DNA from: Cloeon dipterum
Taxonomy: Eukaryota; Arthropoda; Insecta; Ephemeroptera; Baetidae
Assembly (NCBI RefSeq): GCF_949628265.1
Contig: NC_088787.1
Span: 4,950,501 to 5,014,500 of the forward strand
Direction: 5' to 3'
DNA: 64,000 nt
The notes under the pieces were generated by a model that was given only the letters and a program-made list of their open reading frames with translations, was not told where the DNA came from and did not search any database. The position numbers and the translations under genes were made by a program. Each line of letters opens with the position of its first letter. Position 1 is the first letter of the stretch. Positions 1-10,290 of the stretch are shown one piece after another.

Positions 1-452
1 ACAGCGGTGGCCGTCAACTGATAAAAACAAAATTCGACCTTTCGTGCCGGCCACTCGCCAGATATTACACAGATAACGCGGCTGCCAAAAGGCCGAGAAA
101 GGCCTCTGCCCGAATTGGGCCTTCCCGGATTCGCCGAAGAGGCGTGGCCGCTGGCCGAAGCGAATTCGGTCGATTCGGCCTTAAGCGAATGAATGACGAG
201 GAAACGGCCATTTTAAGGTCAGCCGCCCGTATTCGGCCCGATTTCGCCCGCGACCGCCGCCATCGCCGCTGCCAACGGTGGCAGGCGGCCGCGGCCGTAG
301 GCTCGGCACCCGCCGCAACGGCCACATCGGGCCGGGCACTCACCTGAGGGCGAAAATTCGGTGGAAACGCAGTCGAATCGTCGATCGATCGCGGATTGTG
401 TGACGGCGCTTCCCAACTGACACGAACCACTCCGACGAAAGGCCAATCAGTG
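1..452. other. GC-rich intergenic left edge
   Basis: No gene was recognised here. The stretch from about 60 to 430 is very rich in CpG and GGCC-type words and resembles a CpG-rich promoter or 5' exon. Short open frames on both strands show no known motif and look like GC-driven noise. It could be the 5' end of a gene lying left of the window, since a full CRE (TGACGTCA) follows at 611, but this is inference. Confidence 0.4.
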
Positions 453-1054
453 GGAGGGAGTTGTTCGGGCGGCCATGTTTGCGTTGGGAATTTAACCAGG
501 GAGTGGTGAAACAGGTGAATTAAAATGGCGGCTGATGCGGATCCTCGAGCTACGCATCAGGCTAGAATGATCACCCGTTCTCACGCTGATTGCGAGACAC
601 CGCGAGGCGATGACGTCAACGCCCACTCACTGTTTGAATGAAAAGGCGCCATTGAGAGCGAATAATTATTTGTTTTGAATAAGTTTACTAGCCATTTTTA
701 TGAATACTGCGGTTATTATTAATGATTTTCAAGCCTTTCATGTTTATAATTACAAAAGAAGATTGTTTGTAATGGTATAAGGAATGGAAAGAGGCTTAAG
801 GCCCCGAGAAGATGAAAATAAATTAAATTAGCACATTAAACCAGATCATTTCTGCATAATTCTTACATAACGATTTTTAAGGGATTTTTTTAATCACAAT
901 ACACGAGTTGGCCAACAAAAACAATTAATATTGACGAAAAAAAATGAAAAATTCTTTCAGCAAAATATCGATTTTAAAGTTTTTTGGCAAATAATCCTAG
1001 TTAAAAATGTCAGTGGCACAGAAAATGAACAACATCCCTGTCTAATCAGAGTCT

Positions 1055-1060
1055 TTTATT
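1055..1060 (-). terminator. Poly(A) signal of mRpS12
   Basis: AATAAA read on the minus strand, 46 bases past the mRpS12 stop codon. It is the nearest canonical signal downstream. Confidence 0.55.
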
Positions 1061-1105
1061 AACAAATTCACTATAACAGGCGGAGAAATATTTAAATTCG
1101 CACGA

Positions 1106-1552
1106 TTAATTGTTCTTGATGACGTGCCCGAGGTCGTACTTTCCCCTGATGCACTTGATCTTGACCCCCGGCAGGTCGTTGGTCCTGCCACACCGGACGA
1201 GCACGACGTTGTGCTCTTGCAGGTTGTGCCCTTCGCCGGGGATGTAGGCGACCATCTCCTTGCCGGTGCTCAGCCGCACGAGCACGCACTTGCGGTTCGC
1301 CGAGTTGGGCTTCTTCGGCTTCTTGATCAGCGTGCGCAGCACGACGCCCTTGGCCATCGGCTTGCCGTCCAGGGGCTGCCGCGGCGGCCGAACTTTGATC
1401 AGAGGACCCGTCCGGTGCATCCGGTAGAGCGAACACGCGCCGCGAACGAGCGGTTCTGCAATGACAAAAGATTGAGTGGTTGTTTTTCAGTTAAAATCGG
1501 CACCTGTGAAGGTGGAGGCTATGTTGCCGCAGAGTCCGAGGAAGCGAAACAT
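1106..1552 (-). CDS. mRpS12: Mitochondrial ribosomal protein S12 (uS12m), two coding exons
   Basis: Small-subunit mitoribosome protein of the decoding centre, the homologue of bacterial S12 and Drosophila tko. Exon 2 (1455-1106) encodes the S12 core, with KKPNSANRK, an [11 protein letters not shown] loop and [12 protein letters not shown] in family order. Exon 1 (1552-1504) starts [10 protein letters not shown], a basic and hydrophobic stretch suited to a mitochondrial presequence. The 48-bp intron (1456-1503) has a weak donor GTGCCG and acceptor TTGCAG, and splits codon GAA in phase 1. The total is 132 residues, close to the fly protein at about 140. An antisense AATAAA lies at 1055-1060. 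The tandem duplicate at 3.4-5.2 kb lacks this gene, so it remains single copy here. Confidence 0.95.
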
Positions 1553-2138
1553 GGCTGGACACTTCTGGACGCTCGAGACGATGAAAATTCGGCTGGAATC
1601 TCGCTAGAAAACTGTTTGTTTTCTTTCCATGACGAGATTCATTCACAATCAGGATTTAGTAATGTCACGCCCCCTTTTTCTGTTTGTGATTGAATTAAGT
1701 GCCGCTAGGAGCGATTGTTTTGCTCGCTTGCGATCAATAACATCGGTTTGTAAGAAAAACCGGTACAATTTTGGCATCGAATTAAAAGGAACATCATACA
1801 AAGAGTGAAATTTGGACATGAAGTTAGTTATTTTATGTTTAAATGACGTTTCTTGAATCGAAAATTAAATATATTTATATTTTTACTAAAATGGTTCAGC
1901 GGTTTAATCAAATCTTATTAACCGGTACTTTGTAAGAGAAAACTGGCGGCAATTGTATGTTTCAGGAATCATTTTAAATAGTTTAAATTTATCAAATTTA
2001 TTTAAACTGAAAATTCTCACTTCTGATGGCTTTAAATAACAAATAAATTCACTCAGCTTGAAGGAAACAAGATTTTTTTAATTATTCATAACAAAATTCA
2101 ACTAACTGTATCTGCCAGTTTCAGTGGTGTTGTTTCTT
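1553..2138. other. Intergenic: mRpS12 promoter and 3' flank of DM9 gene 1
   Basis: No coding signal. The first part should hold the mRpS12 promoter. From about 1895 the sequence is duplicated at 3710 and includes TTAACCGGTACTTTGT and AACTGGCGGCAATT, shared by the 3' flanks of both DM9 genes. Confidence 0.5.
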
Positions 2139-2670
2139 CTAATTGCCATCATCACAATATCCACCTAAGAAGATATTCTGGAGCAAACCGTACTCGTCAG
2201 AGCTGGTTTCCACGACCTTCTTTTCCAACAGGACAGCAGAGCAAACTCCATCAAGCACCTACAAAAATCACAATAAGAAACAACTTTTAACATAAATTCC
2301 GTTAGAAATTATATACCGATCCGACGGCTGACGAGTCAAATCCTGAGCGGATTCTCCCGACGTACAATTTTTCATTCTTCGGCGTCTGCCCACCGACGAC
2401 CCAATAGTCCGTTTGCAGCTGATTGAGACTGGGCGCGAAGTAGTAGTTGTAGCCATCGCTAAAGAACACGTAGAAATCGTCCTTCTTGACCACCTGACCC
2501 TCGAAGGCGAAGTAGCCGGTGCCGTCGACGGCGTAGCCTGGCAGCAGGTAACCCTGATGCCAGGTCCTCACCACCCACATCGGCTGCCCTGACGCCGTCT
2601 TGCCACCTGGGAATGGATTGCCCGACAGCGACTCCGAATGCGTTCTGTTGTAGTAGACCCATCTACCCAT
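2139..2670 (-). CDS. DM9-repeat protein 1 (DUF3421-like), two coding exons
   Basis: A 157-residue protein with two DM9-type repeats. The first spans about residues 20-80 (FPGGKTASGQPMWVV then YLLPGYAVDGTGYFAF), the second about 92-150 (VVGGQTPKNEKLYVGR then VCSAVLLEKK). Exon 1 is 2670-2317, exon 2 is 2258-2139, and the intron is phase 0 with GTATAT and TTGTAG borders. There is no signal peptide or membrane segment. A splice acceptor just upstream of the ATG (TTTTTTCAG, 2678) and a donor at 3073 (GTGAGA) indicate a non-coding first exon near 3074-3140. DM9 proteins in other animals include mannose-binding lectin-like and infection-responsive proteins, but no function can be assigned from this sequence. 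It has a close tandem paralogue at 3964-4464. Confidence 0.85.
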
Positions 2671-3361
2671 TTTTGGCCTGAAAAAATTGTTGCAACGTGA
2701 TCAGGAATGTGGAGTATTTTCTCGCTTGCAAGTGGGAATATTTCATGAATTTTTTTCTGGCTGGAATTTTCCTTGAGATGGCAGAGAATTTATGAAATGT
2801 GTACATTTCTGGATGCTAATGTATTTTAATATTGGAAAAATATTTGATTTTGCTTTGTTGTCTGCAAAAATCAACTCAGAAATTGGAAATTTACTTCGGA
2901 ATCGTATTGAAAAATACTTAAAATTAATTTGAACTGAATTTATTTTCAATAAATATATAGGGATATTGTTAAAAATTCTCATTTCCAGTTCATTTAAATT
3001 TCTTAAAGATTTCCATCCCATTTTTTGGATTTAACAAAGTTTTAAAATCAGAAAAAAATCAAAATTCTCTCACCACAAAAATCTAGCTCTGGGAACCGTT
3101 CAACAGAATCCACAATCTTGATCTAAAAAGATGTCCGACAATGAGTGAGTTCTGTTCTCATCATAATCGCAGTTAATCACCCCTCTCCAAGGGGAAAATC
3201 TGCCACCTTTAGCCTTCAGAGCTTGTTGTCTAGTGCTGCCACCTCTCAGCTGGAAGAAAACCCAACAGCGACGTTCTGTCGGTTCGGCGGGAAAGAGCTA
3301 GACAATAAGTTTATCCTTGTTTATGGTTGTCACAGCTCGATCTCCCAATTACAAAGGGTGA
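2671..3361. other. 5' UTR intron and promoter of DM9 gene 1
   Basis: Holds the 5' UTR intron (2678-3073), the presumed non-coding exon just above 3074, and a promoter segment (about 3145-3361) that closely matches 4960-5176. In copy 2 that segment separates DM9 gene 2 from SMIM20. No other coding content was seen. Confidence 0.6.
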
Positions 3362-3396
3362 ATGGTGCAGACCTGGAAGGGTTGGCGCTGGTGAAA
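3362..3396 (+). pseudogene. Truncated SMIM20 exon 1 at the duplication junction
   Basis: The first 27 bases match the start of intact SMIM20 at 5177 (encoding MVQTWKGWR). The sequence then jumps from GTTGGCGC to TGGTGAAACTCG and meets a TGA after ten codons. The junction lies in a GGCGCTGGTG word that also occurs slightly later in the intact exon, so microhomology may have guided the break. The upstream promoter segment is retained, so it might still be transcribed, but no functional protein is expected. Confidence 0.85.
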
Positions 3397-3963
3397 CTCG
3401 AGGGAGTTCTACCGGCGGCCATGTTTGCGTTGAGAATTAACCGGGGAGCGGTATAACTGGTGAATTTAAATGGCGGACAATGCGGATCCTCGTGCTACGC
3501 ATGAACACTCGTTCTCACGCCGATTGCGAGACACCGCGAGGCAATGACGTCAACGCCCACTCCTGTTTGAATAATAATAAGCGCGCCATTGAGAGCGAAT
3601 TTTTGTTTTGAATAAGTTAAGTGGTCATTTTAAAGGAATTCTGCTGGTATTGTTGGCGATTTTATGGCCTATAAGATTTAAATTTTCAAAAGGAGTGATT
3701 ATCGTTCAGCGGTTTAATCTAATGTGTAATTAACCGGTACTTTGTTAGAGAAAACTGGCGGCAATTATATTTTTCAGCAATAATTTTTCAAGTTAAAATA
3801 TAGATTTAAATCCGAAATTCTCATTTCTGATGGCTTCGAATAACAAATAAATTCCCAACAGGAAAATTCTTGTAGGAAAATTGTTTTATTTATTCACAGC
3901 AAAATACAACTGCGTATAGCTGCCAGTTTGAGTGATGTGATTTCTTCAGGCCATCACCATTGA

Positions 3964-4464
3964 TCACCAGTAGGTTTTCTGGAGCAAACTGTACTGAGCG
4001 CTGCAATGAACGACTTCGCCTGGCAACACAGCAGAACAAACTCCGTTATGCATCTGCAAAAAACATAATAAGAACTTCAGCCAACTTTCAACTTAATTTC
4101 CATTTGAAAATACCCATCCGATGGCTTGACAGTTAGGTTCGAGGATTTTCCCGACGTACAATCTTTCATTCCTCGGCGTCTGCCCTGCGACGACGCAATT
4201 GTCCGTTGGCAGCAGGTTGCGATTGATCAAGAAATCGTAGTTGGCGTTATCGGCAAAGAACACGTAGAAATCGTTCTTCTTGATCACCTGACCCTCGAAG
4301 GCGAAGTAGCCGGTGCCATCGACGGCGCAGCCTGGCAGCAGGTAATCCTCATGCCAGGTCCTCGCCACCCATATCGGCAGCCCTGACACCGTCATCCCCC
4401 CTATGAATGGAACGCCCGACAGCCAAACCGATTTTGCTCTGTTGTAGTAGACCCAACTGCACAT
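3964..4464 (-). CDS. DM9-repeat protein 2, tandem paralogue of DM9 protein 1
   Basis: A 146-residue protein with the exon structure of its neighbour: exon 1 4464-4114, exon 2 4053-3964, phase 0 intron (GTATTT donor, TTGCAG acceptor). Two DM9-type repeats are visible: GGMTVSGLPIWVA with LLPGCAVDGTGYFAF, and VVAGQTPRNERLYVGK with GVCSAVLPGE. The last exon is shorter, ending SLLQKTYW where copy 1 continues about ten residues further. A TTTTCAG acceptor lies seven bases before the ATG, and a donor at 4890 marks a 5' UTR exon as in copy 1. It is divergently transcribed from SMIM20. Amino-acid replacements have accumulated while the frame stays open, which suggests a working duplicate. Confidence 0.85.
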
Positions 4465-4964
4465 TTTTGGCCTGAAAATGTTGCAAAAAAGCGATCAGGA
4501 ATGTGGTATTTCCTATTGATTTGTGAGTATTCCTCGCTGGCAAGTGGAAATATTTCATGAATTTTTCTCTGGCCAGAAATTTTGGAATTTTTTCTTGGGA
4601 TGGCAGAGAGAATTTCTGAAATTTGTGCAATTTAAAAATGGATAGTTATTCGATTTTGCTGTGTTGCCTACAAAAATCTACTCAGAAATTGGAAATTAAT
4701 ATCAGAGGATCGCATTTTCCCCGGTTGAAAGTATTGAAATTATTCAAAATTAATTTGTTTTCAATAAAAATTAGTGATATTAATTAATAATGTTAATTTC
4801 CAATTCATCTGAATTATTTAAAAAAAATCCCTCTCCAATTTAGGATTTAACAAACTTTTAAAATCAGAGAAAAACGCAAAATTGTCTCACCGCAAAAATC
4901 TAGCTCTGGGAACCGCTCAGCAGAGTCCACACTCTTGATCTTAAGATATCTGAGTGATTTCTGT

Positions 4965-5176
4965 TGTCTGTTCTCATTACTCACCCCTCTCCGAGGGGAA
5001 AATCTGCCACCTTTAGCCTTCGGAGCTGGTGGTCTAGTGCTGCCACCACTCAGCCGGTAGAATAACCCACAGCGACGTTCAATCTTTTGAGTCGTTTCGG
5101 CGGGAAAGCGGCGATCAGCTGCTGTCTTGTTTTTGGTGTCGCTCTCGGCTCGATCTCCCCCAATTACCAAAGGCGA
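4965..5176. promoter_or_regulatory. Shared divergent promoter, DM9 gene 2 / SMIM20
   Basis: The region between the 5' UTR exon of DM9 gene 2 (minus) and the SMIM20 ATG (plus). It contains CCCCTCTCCGAGGGGAAAA and TTTCGGCGGGAAAG (an E2F-like GGCGGGAA core). It is duplicated with modest change at 3145-3361. Bidirectional use is inferred from the layout. Confidence 0.5.
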
Positions 5177-6158
5177 ATGGTGCAGACCTGGAAGGGTTGG
5201 CGCTTCGGGGCGCTGGTGGGCGGCCTGGTGGGCGCCATCGCGCTCACCCTCTACCCCATCGCCGTGCAGCCCATGATGGACACATCCAAGTGGAGTATGT
5301 ACAATGACACACGACGGATCTATTTTGTCAGCTGTTTTTTGACTTTGGCAATTATTTCGCCTTTTCCAGAAAAGATTCAGGCTGAGACCAGGAGGGGAAT
5401 CAAACAGGAGGAAATCCAGCCTGGGAGTGAGTTTCTATTTGCTGGTTTAATTGTTTAATTAATGGAAAAATCAGCAAGAATTTTAAAAAATTCACCTTTC
5501 TCTTATTGTTTTTGTCGTTTGTCGGAATGTTTTGATCGCAAAATAAGAAAATTCTTAGTAATCAGAGCCGGCAATAGATGGCACCACCGTTTATTTACGA
5601 GCTTCTGGTAGATTACAAATTTGATTTTACGTCTGAAACCAAAATCAGCTAAACAAATTGCAGATGAAACGTGAACGAAATTTTTTGTTTTCGTTTTTTC
5701 GAGAAACGCGCACATGTGAATTTAAGAAATTCGTTGGCTGATCCCTGATGTCTTTGTTTTGAGGGGCAGCCAATCAGACGCGTCCGCCAATTAGTTCAGA
5801 GCAGCGAGAAAAGTTTGCCTCTGTCTCGCTGCGAGTGGAGGGGGGAGCGAGAGCGTGTTTTCTCGCTCGCTGGCTCCCCCTCCACTGCCCGCTTGAGAAT
5901 CCCCATCCCCACTCCACAACCGGCCGCAGAATTAAGAATTCGCGGTCCCACTATCGCCGCCATGTTTGTTTTGAAATTCTTGGGTGCTTCGCTTATTTTT
6001 TATATTTTTAAAAGACGACATTAAATTTATAGCGGTTCATTTTCCATCATTTTATTTCTCTATTTTAGTACTTAACCGATTATGTTAGAAATTTAATTAA
6101 ATCCATCCTGTTTTTTGCAGATATGAAAGTGTGGAGCGACCCGTTCGACCGCAAATAA
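5177..6158 (+). CDS. SMIM20: Small integral membrane protein 20 (MITRAC7-type), three exons
   Basis: A 70-residue single-pass protein of the mitochondrial inner membrane. In mammals SMIM20 (MITRAC7) stabilises newly made COX1 during complex IV assembly. Exons are 5177-5294, 5370-5426 and 6121-6158, with introns in phase 1, 1 and a closing TAA. Residues 10-30 (FGALVGGLVGAIALTLYPIA) form the membrane span. The conserved tail is RRGIKQEEIQPG followed by MKVWSDPFDRK, which matches the family C-terminus almost residue for residue. Intron 2 is unusually long for this window (694 bp) and holds a strong hairpin. An AATAAA lies at 6199-6204. The first nine codons also survive in the truncated duplicate at 3362. 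Confidence 0.93.
5824..5899. repeat. Strong imperfect hairpin in SMIM20 intron 2
   Basis: AGTGGAGGGGG (5833 onward) pairs with CCCCCTCCACT (ending 5885), continued by GAGCGAGAG against CTCGCTCGC around a short loop. Further outer pairing runs to TCTC/GAGA. It is surrounded by AT-rich intron. It could be a small foldback element or an RNA hairpin; no sequence identity to a known miRNA was recognised. Confidence 0.55.
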
Positions 6159-6198
6159 TAGGATTTTAAACTGTAAAAAGTTGTTGATCTGTAAGTAA

Positions 6199-6204
6199 AA
6201 TAAA
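6199..6204 (+). terminator. Poly(A) signal of SMIM20
   Basis: AATAAA 41 bases past the SMIM20 stop codon. Confidence 0.6.
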
Positions 6205-6609
6205 AAGGTGGCATTTGTTTGAAATCCGCGAATTTTTTATTTAAAATTAAATTATCTATTTGGCTTCTGAGAAGAAATTGACAGTTTAGAATTTCGATTG
6301 TGAGACTTTAAATATCTTTAAAAGTGCTATTAAGATAAGAACGATTCACTCCAATTTTTTGCACAATATTATGAGTCGAAAAGAGATAATTTTGAATGAC
6401 GGAGCTAGATTATCTCGAGAGCATTATGCACTCAGAAATATCTTATTTGTATTTTACAAATAATCAATAGTGACGTTATCTCCTCACACACGAAACAATT
6501 ATTTAAACTAGTTTTCTTCTAATATTTGGCAGAAATTAAAATAAAATTCCTTGAAATCGGATTAATTTAAATTAAATAAAAAAAAATCCACGCAATTTAA
6601 ATGAAAAAT

Positions 6610-6880
6610 ATTATTCCGCGTGAGGGGTGGTTTTAAGGGGTTAGTTTTGGTTCTCAACTACCCCGGCAGTGATGTGTGTGCAGAGGGCGTGGTCGTGTTG
6701 GCGAACGTGTCGGCCGCGGATCGATCGCGGGCAGGCGGCGCGTGTGTGTTGTGGCTGCGATGCGGACGGACGGCGCGGACGACTACCCTCGAGGGGTGTT
6801 CACCCCTAGACACACACACACTCACGCCGCAGCCGCACTTCTCAGCAGTCAGCCCCTCGTCGTAAAACAATTGACACACT
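6610..6880. promoter_or_regulatory. CpG-rich patch, possible promoter or enhancer
   Basis: An abrupt change from AT-rich DNA to sequence dense in CpG, with GGCCGCGGATCGATCG and GGCGCGGACGAC words, flanked by GTGTGTG and CACACACACAC. No protein-like frame was recognised on either strand. A regulatory role is inferred only from base composition. Confidence 0.3.
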
Positions 6881-7605
6881 TTTCAGCAGAGGAAATTCGG
6901 TTATCTCGTCTGCCGCGAGACGAAAAAATGAAATCAATTTGAGACTTTTTTTTATAATTCTGTTGTAAAACTTATCTACTGTCTCGGCTCTATTAAATTT
7001 TTGTCCTCATTTTTAATGATGAAATTAGCACGAATTTTATTTCCTTTATTATACATAGCTCTAAAAAATATTTTGTGATAATTCAAGACTCTGAAATCAA
7101 TTTTAAATGCACCCAATGAATAAAAACGTTTAAAAATTCCTGCTAATTTTCTAGAATACGACTCTTGACAACCCTCGAAGAAAAGTATGGGGGTTCGCAC
7201 TCCTTAAACCCTTCTGCTTGGTCAGGGGAGGTTGATACGAGTCTAACGATGTTCAGTTTTAACAACTCTGATGGTCACCACCCTAGATTTTTGGAGTTGG
7301 AAATATTCGCTTAGCAGGAAAAGGACGAAAAATCGTGTTTTTGTCTGATTTTCAAGGGGAAACATCTCATTTCCAAAATTGAAAAGAGCAATTTAAATTA
7401 AATTCATATCATTTTGGGACCATAAAGTTGAGCACGAATTTCAAGCCATTAGAACCGTCTTTTTTCATGTTATTAAAACGATTAAAAGCATAAAAATATT
7501 ATTATTATTAAACTGTAAAATTACGAAGGGGAATAACAACAAGTTATACACGTATTGTGCCTGACAGCGCAGTATGAAGCACAATACATACAATTGACAC
7601 GGCGG

Positions 7606-7631
7606 CCGTGTGTGTGTGTGTGTGTGTGTGT
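7606..7631. repeat. GT dinucleotide microsatellite
   Basis: An uninterrupted run of GT repeats of about 26 bases, following GGCGGCC. Confidence 0.9.
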
Positions 7632-8083
7632 TTTTGATGACTCGATTGCTGCATATATCGCAACAACAAAGGGCCATAACATTCAGCCAGCATACACTAT
7701 TCACATCCAATACATGAAAGCACTCACTCAGCACTCACAATATAAATATTTCGCCCCTCTGCACCCGCGCGCGATGATCGAGTCGCGTGATTCAATCAGG
7801 CCGCGATTCCATTAGAGAACAATCGGATCGAATCAAAGATTGAAACAGAAAAAACGCTGCGCCCTCGCCAATAACACAATTTCCTTCATACACGGCGCCG
7901 ACAGTCAAATGGAATTAATGGAAAGGAAAAATCCAATTTCGCCTTCTTGAATTATCTATGAGAACTAAAATTGATTCTAATTTTTCCTTTTTATTAATGA
8001 TTCAGGCCAAAAATTTGAATAGAAATTAAAATTTGCATCTTCACTCGATCTGAGATGCTGATTTAATTTAATTTTAAAATTAA

Positions 8084-8468
8084 AGAGCGTCTTTGACGAG
8101 GTTTCTGAGCCCACCAATCGATTCTTGAGGGTTGAATTAAGTAAAGTGGATATTTTTTTCGACCACAAAATCCAGCGCGACGTGCGAATTTTTTTCCCGC
8201 CAAAACAATATGAATGCGAGAAGTGCGCATGCGTCAGAGCTGGCTGGATGTGAAAAAGAAGTCATTTTTTGTACAGGTGGTCTCTCATAAAATTCTCAAA
8301 CCAGCTCTCACGCATGCGCGAAGTTGTCGCAAATACGTTCATGATATTTTGGCGGGAAAAAAGTTCGCACGTCGCGCTGGATGTTTTGGAGGAAATAAAT
8401 TACAATTTCACCTAATTCGACCCTCAAAAATCGATTGGTGTGCGCAGAAAATTCTTTAAAGACGGTCT
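8084..8468. mobile_element. Foldback MITE copy 1, complete, TTAA on both sides
   Basis: A 385-bp element made of two long inverted arms. The left end AGAGCGTCTTTGACGAGG pairs with the right end ending TTTAAAGACGGTCT. Inward come CCAATCGATTCTTGAGGG / CCCTCAAAAATCGATTGG, CGCGACGTGCGAA / TTCGCACGTCGCG, CCCGCCAAAACA / TTTTGGCGGG and TGCGCATGCGTCAGAGCTGG / CCAGCTCTCACGCATGCGCG. TTAA lies directly outside both ends (8080-8083 and 8469-8472), as expected of TTAA-targeting transposons such as the piggyBac class. It has no coding capacity. NRF-1-like TGCGCATGCG palindromes occur in each arm. Confidence 0.85.
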
Positions 8469-9269
8469 TTAAAGGTCTTGGAATTTTTAAAAATTAATTT
8501 TTAAAATACAACATTTTTTAACTTTTGAAAATGGATTGACACCGGGTGACAGTTGAAAATTTTTGGATGCTATAAGCAGTTGATCGATAAACAGTTTGTT
8601 CTACAATTCGCAAGAATAAAAAAGACCTTTTTCTACAGTAAAAATTCAATTTTTTCATATTTTCTCTTAAATTTCCAGCGCTTGACCAAATTTTGTTGAC
8701 AGATTTTGATTCCTCTCGTTGAGATCCATCCAACAGCGAATTAAACCTTTTAGGGAAACTCTTTGTTGCGAAATAAAATAAGATTTCAAGTAAGGAGACA
8801 GTCCTTACCATTTGAAAAGCATGAAAACTTTGCCAGCCACTGTTCTAAAAAATTTAGTCAATTTTTGCTTCAACTGAATTGTAAAGGAATTTGGCAACAA
8901 GCATTTTCCAGGACTTTGCAGTGTTGACAGTTTCCTAATAATATGTTTGTTTAACATTTCGTCTTTTAATACAATTCTCGTAACATATGCACAATTTTTG
9001 TGGTTTTGTTTTTAAGGACAGTTTCACTTTCTAAAATATTGGGATTTTCCGTTGATTTTTCTTGAAATTAATTTAAAAATACATAAAGCCCTACCAATCG
9101 AACTGTTTTATTTTATTTAAAAATGAATTTAAATTAATTGCATTTTTAATTGGAAAAAATAGAAAGACTCCTAAATAAATAAACTCATTTTTTTATTTAT
9201 CTCCGATGGAGGGCGTATCTCTATCCTAACCCTTTTCGTTTTCATAAATCCATCGCGCCTAGAGTGAAA

Positions 9270-9650
9270 ACGAACTGTATTTAACGTTGAAAAAGTGTGT
9301 GTATTATTGTATCGGCGGTTATCCAGTTTATTAGTTTGGCCGAGTGCGTCATTAGTGCGCTGCCGGTTTGTTTCTTCTGCTCGCCGTACGCGTTCGTTCG
9401 TTCCTTGGTTTTCTTGTTTGTTATTGCTGTGCCCTCTCGGCTCGGCTCGGCGGCAGCGGCGGCGGCGGCTTTCCCCCCGCAGCCCCAGGCAGAGAGCATG
9501 ATGAGAAACCCTAGTTGTGTTCGCTCCAGTGGTGGTCCCTGCGCTCTCACGCTCCCCCGGCCTCCGCCGCCGCCGCCACCGCCGCCGCTACGTGTTTCGC
9601 TCCACGCGCCGCACTCTGCTGCAATGCGAAACAATGACGGTTTCCAATAA
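9270..9650. promoter_or_regulatory. CpG- and trinucleotide-rich patch
   Basis: GC-rich island with a GGCAGCGGCGGCGGCGG-type run and a CCGCCGCCGCC run at about 9557-9590. Open frames on both strands are proline/arginine or glycine runs produced by these repeats and show no domain. It may be a promoter or 5' UTR of an unrecognised transcript. Confidence 0.3.
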
Positions 9651-10149
9651 TAAAATTATTAGTCATCCGTTTGTCATTCTGATTGGTGCGCCTCATTTAG
9701 TTTTATCAATCGCTCCGTCATTCACAGATTGATTACTAATTTTTCAAGCGGAAAATTACCTGAAAACCTTTTTTTTTAATTTAGAAAGTCGAAGAAATCC
9801 TGATTAAATTTTCAGGAAAGTCTAAAAAAATTCTGGGCTTATTTATAAATAAAAAAATTAATAAAAAACATAAAAATGGACATTTAAATTTATTTTTAAG
9901 CTTGAATTTGCTTTTAGAGAATTTGTTAAAAATTTATTTAGGGTTCTGGAAGATTTCGATCCAATTAAAAAATTAGAAATTAGGTGTGAATTTTATTTCA
10001 ATCGATTTTGAACAATGATTTTAAGAGCAAAGGTCATTTTCTTTAAATTTCAAGTGTTTTTCCTCAATTGCAGTATTTTTAAAATCTCAAAAGAACGTGA
10101 AAATTATTTCCAAGAGGCACAAATCTCATCTTGGGTGAAACTTTCAGAG

Positions 10150-10290
10150 CAAGAAACGATTTCCTTTTTGAGAAAAACAAATTTTAAATTTTCGCAGTTT
10201 TGCTCTCGCTAAATCTCACCTTCTAAGTTGCAGAATTGGAAAAACTACACAACTTTGACTCATCTTGAGGGATGTAAAGGGTTGCTCACC
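10150..10290. repeat. Dispersed repeat, related to 52615-52790
   Basis: Shares with the LARGE intron 2 segment the order TTTTTGAGAAAAAC, CTTCTAAGTTGCAGAATTG, CTCATCTTGA and TGTAAAGGGTTGCT. Similar spacing and orientation indicate an old interspersed element. There is no open reading frame of note. Confidence 0.6.

Larger units (their letters stand above)
453..3396. repeat. Tandem segmental duplication, copy 1 (keeps MRPS12)
   Basis: Sequence from about 453 to 775 reappears at 3397 to 3700, and sequence from about 1895 to 3396 reappears at 3710 to 5205, in the same order and orientation. Shared landmarks include GCGGCCATGTTTGCG (472 and 3415), a CRE with ACGCCC (611 and 3545), AACTGGCGGCAATT, both exons of a DM9 gene and the SMIM20 promoter. 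Copy 1 additionally holds about 1.1 kb (775-1893) with the whole MRPS12 gene. Copy 1 ends inside what was SMIM20 exon 1, which fixes the right breakpoint of the duplicated unit at about 3390-3400. Confidence 0.85.
3397..5205. repeat. Tandem segmental duplication, copy 2 (MRPS12 lost)
   Basis: The second copy of the unit at 453-3396. It starts at the junction with GAGGGAGTTCTACC (copy 1: GAGGGAGTTGTTCG near 455) and continues through the CRE-bearing segment, DM9 gene 2 and the bidirectional promoter into the intact SMIM20. About 1.1 kb corresponding to 775-1893, which is the complete mRpS12 gene, is missing here at about 3700-3708. Confidence 0.85.

Noticed and set aside
9281-9650. Overlapping open frames on both strands in a GC-rich patch
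   Set aside because: They owe their length to GCC/GCG trinucleotide runs and encode poly-Pro or poly-Gly. Two overlapping frames of equal length on opposite strands point to composition, not coding.
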